Assembly: GCA_003116975.1 (NCBI GenBank)
Contig: BGKB01000019.1
Location: 124,001 to 188,000 of the forward strand
Source of the DNA: Aurantiochytrium sp. KH105
Lineage: Eukaryota > Sar > Bigyra > Thraustochytrida > Thraustochytriidae
Length of the DNA stretch: 64,000 bases
Direction of reading: 5' to 3'
Shown here: piece after piece, positions 29,473 to 37,947 of the stretch
How positions within the stretch are numbered: position 1 is the stretch's first letter
How the letters are laid out: every line of letters begins with the position of its first letter
Made by a program: the position numbers and the translations under genes
The notes under the pieces: model-generated
Told to the model about the DNA's origin: nothing
Databases searched by the model: none
What the model saw: only the letters and a program-made list of their open reading frames with translations

Positions 29473-30035
29473 GGCGCTCTGCCGCCGCAGAGATCGATCG
29501 ATCGATCGATCGATCTAGGAATGCAAAAGATGCTGGGCGCTGCGTTGATCTGGCTGTGTGTGCAGTGACAGGAATTTCAAATCGATTCAAATCGATTCAA
29601 ATCGATTCAAATCGATTTGAATCGATTCAAATGCATGCAGATCGATGCAGACTGGATATCATCGCTCCCAGGCCGCGATTCGAGCCGGAGCTCGAGCGGG
29701 CCGCGGACGGACCCCGGGCCGCGGACGGCGCGCGGGGAGGGGCGAAAGGAGAGCGCGGGAAGGCCACGCGCGAGGGCGCTTGCCCGCGGCGCCGCCGCGT
29801 GAGCGCTAGCTCTTCAAGGGCGAGCGACTGATCGGCAGCTCCGAAGCTGAGCCACGAGCCACGCCGACCTCGGCAGCGCGAACAAAGTTGACGTGACTCT
29901 TGCGAGATTGGCGAGAACTCGAGACACGACCGCGAAGTGTGCGGCTTGCGCTGGCGGCTTGCGTTCGCAGCGCAGCCAAAGAGCCTCGAGTTTGGGGAGG
30001 GTCTCCACATTTCATTTTATTTACCTAGCAGAACC
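29473..30035. repeat. Divergent promoter with GATC and AAATCGATTC repeats
   Basis: Between the F-box and SH3/WH2 genes. A (GATC)n run lies at about 29491-29514. A 10-bp unit, AAATCGATTC, is repeated four to five times at about 29578-29630 and then continues as the palindromic partner AAATCGATTTGAATCGATTC. The rest is G/C-rich with no gene. Confidence 0.8.
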
Positions 30036-32003
30036 ATGACCATTATGAACGTCATGTACGACTTTCAGGGCGACCCTGCGCAGAGTACAGTTACTGTGAA
30101 CTTGGGACAGGTCGTGGAGTTTGTTCAGGACTACGGCGACGGCTGGACCGAGGTTGCCTTTACAGACGGTTCGGGACTTCGGGGTGCTGTTCCCTCGACG
30201 TATTTGTCTGAGGCATCTGCGGCCCCGGCTCCGCCACCGCCGCAGCACCATGGCCAGGAGGCGCAATACCAACAACCGCAGTATCAACAATCTCAGCAGT
30301 TCCAGCAGCCACAACAGTACCAGCAGCAACCTCCACCGCCGGCCGCGGTCGCCGATCAGGCTCTAGAGGCCGAGTTTGCCAAGTATCGTAAAATGCTCAA
30401 GGCAGGTCTCCCCGAGGGTGCTGTCATGCAAGCCGCGCAGCGCGACAATGTCACGCTGCCTAGTGACTTTTTCTCAGGCGGGGGTGGCAACAGCGGCCCG
30501 GGCGCTCCTGCCCAGTCCGGTCCAATGGGAGGTGGGTCGCAGGCTGACCCGCAATATGCCAAATATGCCAAAATGCTCAAAGCTGGACTTCCGGAAGGCG
30601 CTGTGGCGCAGGCGGCGCAGCGCGACGGTGTATCGCTTCCCGGAGACTTCTTCTCGGGCGGCGGAGGCAATGCTGGTGGTGCTCCTCCAGCCATGCCGCA
30701 AGCACAGCAAGATCAGCCCTCTGGTCCTCCCGCCGGAGGCAATCCTTTACTTGCGGGAATCCAGGGCTTTGACAAGAGCAAGCTCCATGCGTCGGAAACT
30801 AACGCGCCGCCACCGCCGTCGCAGCAGCAAGATGCCGGGGGGGCTGTTGGTGGCAATCCTTTGCTCGCAGGCATCCAAGGCTTCAACAAGAACAAACTTA
30901 AAAAGTCAGCTCCCAAGCCAAAACCGCAAGAGGCGCCAAAGCCTGCTGCGCCTGCAAACGACATGATGAGCATGATCCAAGCCAAGGCTCTGGCTCGCAA
31001 GCAGCGCCAAGGTGCAGAGGATACGACCGAACACGCTCCAGCACACGGTGCTGATGGCGAGAGCCAGGAACCCGAGTGGATGCGTAAGCAACGTGAGATG
31101 AAAGCTGCCCACGAAAGTGGCGCGCCCCCTTCCCAGCCAAAGCCGATGGCTTCGCAACCGGTTCCGCATAGCCAATCTTTTGCAGCGCAACGTGCGGCGC
31201 CCGCGCTTCACAATGCGGGGGAGAACACAAGTTCCACTTCGCAGACATCCTCTCAAAGTTCAAGTGCGCCTCCGCCTCCGCTCTCTGCTTCATCAAGCGC
31301 GGCGCCGCCCCCCGCGCCCCCTTCTTCAAGCGGCCCTCCACCACCTCCTCCTCCTCCTCCTCCTCCTCAACATCATCAACAAGAGCAACAGCAACAACAA
31401 CAGCAACAGCAACCCCCCTCCTATCAAGCTCCAGCGCCGGCGCCAGCGCGCCAGGCACCTGCTGCGTCGCACTCGACGTTCTCGCAGAACAGCGGACATT
31501 CGACAGCTGTCCCACAGCAAGCTCCTCCTCCGCCTTCGTCGCTTGGACCTCCTGTTCATCAGCCACCTTCGCAGCCTGCCCATCAGCAAGATTCGTATCA
31601 GCAACAACCGCAGCAACAATACCAGCAACAGCAATACCAGCAACAGCCGCCGCCGCCGCCACCGTCAGCACCAGCAACACACTCTGCACCGATGCGACAA
31701 GCGCCAGGACGAGCGGCGCCGACACGAGCGGCGCCGACACGAGCGGCGCCGTCACGAGCCGCGCCGTCACGAGCCGCTCCGTCACGAGCCGCACCAAATC
31801 GAAGTCCACCGGCACGCATTTCACAAAATGCCCCTCTGCCGCCACCTCGAGCTCCCCCAGCGCGAGCGCAGCCTTCTGCGGCGCCTCCTCCTCCGCCTTC
31901 GCAAATGGGATCAAGCACGGCACCCACTCCGCCACCCAGAACTGCGCCACATAGAGCTGCGCCGCAACGCCTGCCTCCGACCGCAGGTCAGCAATATCAT
32001 TAA
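30036..32003 (+). CDS. SH3-WH2 proline-rich actin-binding protein (WIP/verprolin-like)
   Basis: Predicted 655 residues from the ATG in GAACCATGACC. An N-terminal SH3 domain (about 4-58) shows VMYDF, DGWTEV and GAVPSTYL. Two copies of a helical motif, KMLKAGLPEGAVxQAAQRD followed by LPxDFFSGGGGN, lie at about 112-155 and 172-215. The KMLKxGxPxxAV core is known in actin/WASH-associated proteins. Two WH2-like motifs follow, GNPLLAGIQGF-x-KxKL (from about 235 and 273), the second ending KLKKS as in G-actin-binding WH2 domains. The rest is Pro/Gln-rich, with a run of RAAPTRAAPS repeats (about 565-590). No acidic Trp tail is present, so it is probably an actin-monomer or WASP partner, not itself an Arp2/3 activator. 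ARPC4 is in the same window. Confidence 0.8.
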   Translation: MTIMNVMYDFQGDPAQSTVTVNLGQVVEFVQDYGDGWTEVAFTDGSGLRGAVPSTYLSEASAAPAPPPPQHHGQEAQYQQPQYQQSQQFQQPQQYQQQPPPPAAVADQALEAEFAKYRKMLKAGLPEGAVMQAAQRDNVTLPSDFFSGGGGNSGPGAPAQSGPMGGGSQADPQYAKYAKMLKAGLPEGAVAQAAQRDGVSLPGDFFSGGGGNAGGAPPAMPQAQQDQPSGPPAGGNPLLAGIQGFDKSKLHASETNAPPPPSQQQDAGGAVGGNPLLAGIQGFNKNKLKKSAPKPKPQEAPKPAAPANDMMSMIQAKALARKQRQGAEDTTEHAPAHGADGESQEPEWMRKQREMKAAHESGAPPSQPKPMASQPVPHSQSFAAQRAAPALHNAGENTSSTSQTSSQSSSAPPPPLSASSSAAPPPAPPSSSGPPPPPPPPPPPQHHQQEQQQQQQQQQPPSYQAPAPAPARQAPAASHSTFSQNSGHSTAVPQQAPPPPSSLGPPVHQPPSQPAHQQDSYQQQPQQQYQQQQYQQQPPPPPPSAPATHSAPMRQAPGRAAPTRAAPTRAAPSRAAPSRAAPSRAAPNRSPPARISQNAPLPPPRAPPARAQPSAAPPPPPSQMGSSTAPTPPPRTAPHRAAPQRLPPTAGQQYH

Positions 32004-32102
32004 GGATGATAAGCAGGTACAGATGCAAAGACCAGCTGTAGAATGGCCAACCTCGCCGCAGAGATGTCGTAGAAACAAAAAGAGAATAAAAGCAAAGAAA
32101 TA

Positions 32103-33233
32103 TCACAAGCGAGACAGGAACGAAGTACCTAGAATGACCGGCGTGGCGGAAGTCAGTGCCAGTACAAGCATAGGGTATGTGCGCATATACATGCTCCAAG
32201 GCATGGGCTCGTCAAAAGCCATGTGGTATCCGCGTCGCAAACTGTGAAGCAAGAAATTGTGCGCCTTGCTACCGAAAAGCTTTTCTACTTTGAAGCCGGG
32301 AAGAATCCTGTCCGTCACGCCGATTCGCTCGGTGCGAATACCTGACATATCCACGAGAAGATCGTTGACGATACCAAGTGTCATACCCCATAGATAAAAA
32401 GCTTGACGTACAGCTTGTTCGTCTTCTGGCGGTGTGAGACTTGGACTTGCGGGCTGTGCATGGCCTGTCCTGGTGTCGACTTCAGCTGAAATGTAGAGCG
32501 GGTCGACGCGTAGTGGGACCATTGTGAAGAACATGCGGTCAAGTCGAAGAAGTTGCATGAGCTTGAAAGCCTTTGGGTTCTCCTTTGGAAAGCCCATGTC
32601 GCCAACGCTAAAGCTGAGCGGCTGTGCCACATCGTCTTCGAGAAACATGTCAAGTGGCGACCATCCACAGGCCCCAACCTCGCTTGGCTCTGGCATAAGG
32701 GTCAATGTCTCATCCGTGACCTGCAGGTACACAAAGGAGCACACGATGAGAGCATTCTTGCCTTGCAGGACCTTGCGATCGTGGATGCGGCCTACGAATG
32801 CAAAGGGTGAATTCTTTCGAGGATTTGGCAAGAGGCTCTTGTCAAGCTCGGGAAGCACAAGACCAACTTCCTCAAAGACCTCGCGCGCAGCGGTGGCGCG
32901 ATCCTCTTCGCCCGCGTTCTGACGGCCGCCCGGGAGCCCGACTTGTCCGCCCCAGCGGTCGTCGTCGTTGCTTGCGCGGAGGATGAAGAATGCCTCGAGG
33001 TCGCGCACATCAGCAGCAGCAAAGACCTTGCGCGCATGCGCGGCGCGGCCTTCCCCCGCAAGGCCGCCGCTGTCCTCGTCGGGCGCGGCGCCCGCCGACA
33101 GTAGCTGCTGCAGCTCGGGCTTGGCGGACCTCGCCTTCGGTGCGACTCTGAGCAAGAGCGCCACGCACGCGCGCTTGCTCCCGGGCAGCAGCGTCGCGCG
33201 GCCCAGCAGCTCTCGCAGCTCCGCCACGCGCAT
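32103..33233 (-). CDS. Nudix hydrolase, NUDT7/8-like, with C-terminal membrane segment
   Basis: Predicted 376 residues. A perfect Nudix box GX5EX7REUXEEXGU spans Gly103-Leu125 (REVFEEVGL at its end), and WGGQVGLPGG just before it resembles the CoA-pyrophosphatase subgroup. The enzyme should hydrolyse nucleoside-diphosphate derivatives such as CoA or ADP-sugars, with Mg2+ bound by the box glutamates. Residues about 353-373 form a hydrophobic segment near the C-terminus, suggesting a tail-anchored membrane protein. Between them lies a ~150-residue helical region of unknown function. The ATG at 33233 is the only in-frame one upstream of the domain. It converges closely (99 bases) with the SH3/WH2 gene. 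Confidence 0.85.
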   Translation of the reverse strand: MRVAELRELLGRATLLPGSKRACVALLLRVAPKARSAKPELQQLLSAGAAPDEDSGGLAGEGRAAHARKVFAAADVRDLEAFFILRASNDDDRWGGQVGLPGGRQNAGEEDRATAAREVFEEVGLVLPELDKSLLPNPRKNSPFAFVGRIHDRKVLQGKNALIVCSFVYLQVTDETLTLMPEPSEVGACGWSPLDMFLEDDVAQPLSFSVGDMGFPKENPKAFKLMQLLRLDRMFFTMVPLRVDPLYISAEVDTRTGHAQPASPSLTPPEDEQAVRQAFYLWGMTLGIVNDLLVDMSGIRTERIGVTDRILPGFKVEKLFGSKAHNFLLHSLRRGYHMAFDEPMPWSMYMRTYPMLVLALTSATPVILGTSFLSRL

Positions 33234-33766
33234 GGCGTATGGTCTCGCGTGCTCGATTGTCTGTCCCCGGTAGCTTCGATTTGGTTTGGATTCTGCTGAT
33301 TCTTGCTGCTGTTCTCGTCGCAAGAGTGGTAGTAGTAGTAGCCAACGTTGACGGTGCGGCTGAGCTTGCAAAAGTCGGACTTGGAGTTCGAGGTTGTCAA
33401 AGTCCGCCACGCCCTCGCCAACTAGGCTTCGCCTGCCTTGGCACGGGAGGGACTTCTTCGTTGCCGAGACTTCGTTGCTTGTTTGCTTGCCTGCTTGCTT
33501 GCCTGCTGGCTTGCTGAAGCGTGGCTTCTTCTGGGTGGGCGGAAGCAAAGCTTGAGCTTGCCCCCGGGGCGTGTTTTGGCAAGTTCATCACGGTGAGGCA
33601 CGTAAAACCTTTCTTGACGCCACACCAGCTGCGACTGCAGAGAGCAAGCCTTGAGCCCTCGACGCAAAGTCGCAGAAGCTAGGTAGGAGGAGACGACAAG
33701 GATTTATTGCGGAGCCACATCAAACCAAGCCAAGTACGTCAAGTCAAGTCAAGTCAAGTCAAGAGG
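33234..33766. other. Divergent promoter region, Nudix/GST
   Basis: A 533-base region. It has CTTGCCTG-type tetramer repeats (about 33478-33515) and AAGTC pentamers (about 33737-33763) directly before the GST start codon, probably in its 5' leader. No gene. Confidence 0.6.
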
Positions 33767-34822
33767 ATGCAGCAGGATGCGGTCTTTGAGCTTGTAGGCG
33801 CAGATGGGAGCCCGTATTCGTGTAAAATGCGCGCGCTCTTGCGCTACCGGCGCATCCCGTTTCGCTGGGTACGAACCTTTGGACTCATGCAAGGCACTGA
33901 CGGAGACTTTTGGCGTGAAAAATTCCCAGACCTTCGCGCCAAGGTGATTCCCGTTCTTGTGCGACCCGATGGGACATACGGTAACGACTCGACACCTCTT
34001 ATCCAAGATCTCGAGCAGCTCGTCCCAGACCCTCAGCGCAGCGCCAACCCCGCGCATGAAGGCGATCGTTTCTTGTCTCAAGTTCTCGAAGACTTTGCAG
34101 ACGAATGGGGTACTAAGGTCATGTTTGCAGGGCGCTTCAAATCGCCAGAGGATGCGACCTTTGGCGCCGCATGGCAGCTTTGGCAATCGCCTGAGGCGGC
34201 AGCAGCAGGCATTGATCCGCAAGTCTTTGCGCAACGGCAGCGTGGCCGACGTGACATGGTGGGCGCTTTGGATTGGGCTCCCATGGAGGAAACTCTCCGG
34301 GAGATTTGCCGAATTCTCTCGGACATGGTGAAAAGTGGACAAGCCTTTCTCTTTGGCGACACGCCATCGGCAGCAGACTTTGCCTTGTATGGCCAGCTTC
34401 GACAAACGATTCAAGACCCATTGCCTGCAAAAATCATGTACGAGTTTCCCATGGCTTGGGCCTGGGTGTGGCGCGTTGACGACCTCAGCGGCTTTGAGCC
34501 CCGGGCAGAAGTGGCCAGCGCGCACACGCGAACATCGGCGACGCCTGCTGTAAAAGCGCTGCTATCGCTTGCGTCGCGCACATATTTTCCTTTTCTCGTG
34601 CACAACGAAAAGGCCCTTGCTTCGGGAGATAAAGGTGGCACCGCGAAGGTTCGCGTGCCTATTTTCGATGGCCGCTTCGTGCACACGCAGCCGCCTTTCA
34701 AGTACCAGCAGCGATGCCTCTTGCAGCTTCGAGAGGGCTTCGCGCGGCTCTCTCCGCAACATCGTCGGTATTGTTCGGACGCCATCGCGGACGTCGCGTT
34801 TCTCGATTCTTCGAGACTCTAG
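33767..34822 (+). CDS. Glutathione S-transferase-like protein
   Basis: Predicted 351 residues. The N-terminal thioredoxin-like domain has GSPYSCKMRALLRYRRIPF (14-32), where Ser/Cys occupy the glutathione-activating region, then a cis-Pro stretch KVIPVLV and the glutathione-contacting DSTPLI. The C-terminal helical domain has LFGDTPSAADFALYGQL, the GST N-capping-box region. It likely conjugates or reduces small molecules with glutathione. At 351 residues it is about 100 longer than typical GSTs; the extra C-terminal part (about 255-351) looks folded but is not recognised. The start is the ATG at 33767 after a pentamer repeat. Confidence 0.85.
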   Translation: MQQDAVFELVGADGSPYSCKMRALLRYRRIPFRWVRTFGLMQGTDGDFWREKFPDLRAKVIPVLVRPDGTYGNDSTPLIQDLEQLVPDPQRSANPAHEGDRFLSQVLEDFADEWGTKVMFAGRFKSPEDATFGAAWQLWQSPEAAAAGIDPQVFAQRQRGRRDMVGALDWAPMEETLREICRILSDMVKSGQAFLFGDTPSAADFALYGQLRQTIQDPLPAKIMYEFPMAWAWVWRVDDLSGFEPRAEVASAHTRTSATPAVKALLSLASRTYFPFLVHNEKALASGDKGGTAKVRVPIFDGRFVHTQPPFKYQQRCLLQLREGFARLSPQHRRYCSDAIADVAFLDSSRL

Positions 34823-37800
34823 AAAGACTCTCATCACCTAGGATGATGAACAGACGATTCTCTAGATTCGAAGATGAATCAAGAGGCCTAGTAGATGCAA
34901 AGAAGATCCTGAGAGCCATGCATCTTCGTACAAACTAGCCTTGAGAACGTAGGACGTTATATGTCCTCTTCAGCTCGATTGTGTGCCCTTGCGTAGGATC
35001 ATGCATTGATTGTCCCTTGCCCAACTATTAGACCGATCGTCGCGTAGCCGGCTCGATTGTGCATGCACCTGGCTACGCATCGAGTAAAGACTGTACGTCC
35101 GCCGGCTTTACGCTTCGAGGCAGCCAGCCAGCCAGCCAGCCCAACCCGTCCGTATTTTCACATGTGTACACCTGCGTATGAGTAAGAAGTGTCTGTGTTC
35201 CTTGCAATTGGTTGGTCCAGCTACAAGCATCCAAGGTGCAATTTGGCCTGGCGGACAGCGCCAAGCAAGCGGTCAAGCAAGCAGGCCGGCGCGTCTGGGC
35301 GGTATGAAGTTGACTGGTCGTGCGTCCCGCGGGCCACTTGACTGGGATGGCCCACAAGTCGAAAGACCCACCCATCTGCGTCCCAGGCACCAACCGAAAT
35401 GGCCCCGAAATCGAGCGCACGCATCATCGGTCCGGGACTGGCAGGCCGCGGCCCGCTCATCTTCACCCTTCATGCCTCGTCGCGCATCGTCACGTCTCAT
35501 TTCGTCCCGCCAAGAGCCCAGAGCGTCAGGGAGGGAGGGCTGGGGCCCAAGGCCCGCCCGCCTGCCTGCCTGCCATGATGGATGGATGGATGGATGGATG
35601 GATGACTTGATAGATGGATGGACGCGGCGTGACGCGAGAGGAGATTCTCGGCGAGCATAGATACCGTGGCGACGGAAAGGCAAAATGGCGGTTTGTGCAT
35701 CATGCTGGATCCTTGGCCCATGAAGTTTCCTCGCGCTCCGCGGACATTGCCTTGCTCCGTATATGCAGCCTGGCTCTCGTGTGTATGCATGCTTCAGGCA
35801 AGGACCGGAATCGATGCATTTTTTTCGTCCGCTTCCCTCGAAGCGATTCGTTGGTCGGAGGCCCGGGCAGGCGGATGAGGCGCACAAGTATGGCTAACGA
35901 AGTCACGCCCAAGGACTTTGAGATTCTTGATCCGGTGCCCGCGTGGCCCATACCGCCGGGATTCTGCGCCATGTGGGCCTGTGCCACCTCGGCCTCGGGC
36001 CCCCGGGGAGCCAGGTCGGGCTTGCTTGCCTGCTTTCTTGCTCGCGTGCTTGCTTGCTTGCTTGCTGTGCGCACTCGTCTTCCTTCGTACAGCCGGGCCG
36101 AGGGAGGGCGCGGAGACGGGCGTGCGCCAACTCTGCGTTTTCCCTAGAGTGTTAAGAGGTCGCTGGCGGTGGGCCGGTCCGCTGTGGGGCGTGCGGAGCC
36201 CCCCTGGCCGCCCACAGCGGAGCCGCGGTGGGAAGCGCGCGCCCACGAAGCGCGGCGCCAAAACGCCAGGTCCTCGGGACGGGATGCACAAATGCTTGGA
36301 GTCGCTCGGGCCCCAGGCCCGCCGCAGGGTGCACGAGGCCGACGTGGGCGCGCGCACTGCTGTACGCGTCCATCTTCGTTTCCTTCGTCGCGGGCAGGCT
36401 GCATGCAGCTGCAGGCTGCCGGCACCGACCATGGCGACCGACTCCTCGTCCAGGGCCGCAGCCAGGCACGAGATACTTTCTTTTCGAGTCTTTCGACATG
36501 GCGTGCGTACCTGGCACACGTTTCGTTCTCGACGCACATCCATCCATGCACGCCCAGAGTGCGCGAAGACGCGAGACGAAACCCCCTTGCCGACAGACAG
36601 ACAGTCAGACAGCCTGCAGGCCCAAGGCCCTCGCTCCCTTCCTTCCTTCCTTCCTTCCTTCGTTCCCGCGTGCGTGCGTGTTCCTCCGCTCGCGCCGACC
36701 TTGCGCGCCCGCGCCCGGACCGCTTTCGAAGTTGGCTTTCTTGGCGCACGCACGCCTCTTCGCCGCAGCCTTGTTGCTTCCCACACACGACCGACCTCGA
36801 AGCTCGTTTTGGGCCTCACAGTCAAGCCAAGACCATCATCGCCGCCCACCCACCCACTCGGCCTGGGCCTTCCTCTCCCCATCTTCGCCACCGCCACCGC
36901 CACCATCGGTACCGTCCACCGCCGCGCCGGCCGGCCCGCGCGACGCGGCCTCTTCTGCGCAAGCGCGCCCTGCACGTGCAACCATCTGCAGCTGTAGCGA
37001 GCGCGGGAGCGAGCGAGCAAGCTGGGCGTGCGCTCATCTCGTTTCATCTCATCTCATCTCGTCTCAGCTCCTCTCGTCTCCTCTCGTCTCCTCGGGCCTG
37101 CTCGCCCTCCCTCGCCTCGCACGCTCCCTCCCTCGCACGCAGGGCCGCGCCCCGCGCGCACGCTTCGTCGGAGGGCGCCTTCGAGGCCTCGCGCGGCGCG
37201 GAAGATAGATTGTGCGCGTCCCATCCATCCGTCCGCGCAGGCGGTGGTCGGTTGTGTGGCGCGGAGACGAGAGAGACGAGGTGCGTGGAATCGAGTTGTG
37301 CAGAGCAGCGCGGAGGCGCACGCCCTCGCACGCACGCCCGCCCGGCGCCGCAGTGCCGCCGGCCGCGCGACCGCCCCGCGCCGCCGCGTCTGCCCGGCGC
37401 GGGCCCCGCGCGGCGTCTGCTCGCGGGGCGCTGCGCTGCGCGGCGCGGCGCGGCGAGGCGTGGCGGCGTGGCATGGCATGGCTGGCATGGCGTGGCTGGC
37501 ATGGCGTAGGGCGGCTGCTGCACGTGCCGCATCGACGAGATCGGGGCGCGTGCCCATTGCGCGCGGCCCGCGAGGCGCGAGACGCAGGGCGAGACGCGAG
37601 CGCGAGACGCGAGCGCGAGCCCGTCGCGCGTCGAGGCGCAGCAAACCCGGCCGGGCCGCCAGCCAGCTAGCGAGCCAGCTCCCCGGCGAGCCAGCGACGC
37701 AGCGCGGGCGGGGCCGAGCGCGCAAGCGGGGACGAGTTTCCTCGCTCGCGGCGGGACAGATTCGATCAGATCGACTTGGTTGTGCAAAGCAAAGCAAAGC

Positions 37801-37947
37801 AAAGCAAAGCAAGGCAACGCGAAGCAACGCAAAGCAACGCAACGCAAGCCGGGGCAGAGAAAGCAAAGCAAAGCGGCAACGCCAGAAGCGGCAACGCCAG
37901 CTCTGCGCAGGCTCGAAGGCAGGCAGGCAGGCAGGCAGGCAGGCGCC
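34823..37947. other. 3.1 kb gene-free, repeat-rich spacer
   Basis: No supported protein gene. Long open frames on both strands (up to about 445 codons) are Arg/Pro/Ser/Ala low complexity caused by high G/C. Simple repeats: GCCA (35120-35138), GGAT tetramers (about 35578-35622), GCTT (36046-36064), TTCC (36638-36662), CATCTC/CGTCTC pentamers (37038-37090), AAAGC (37786-37845) and AGGC (37918-37944), the last directly before the PP2C ATG. A noncoding RNA or a weakly conserved gene cannot be excluded. Confidence 0.55.

Noticed and set aside
36169-37509. Long plus-strand frames (up to 446 codons) in the 3.1 kb spacer
   Set aside because: Arg/Pro/Ser/Ala low complexity present in all frames of G/C-rich DNA. 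No conserved motif in any frame.
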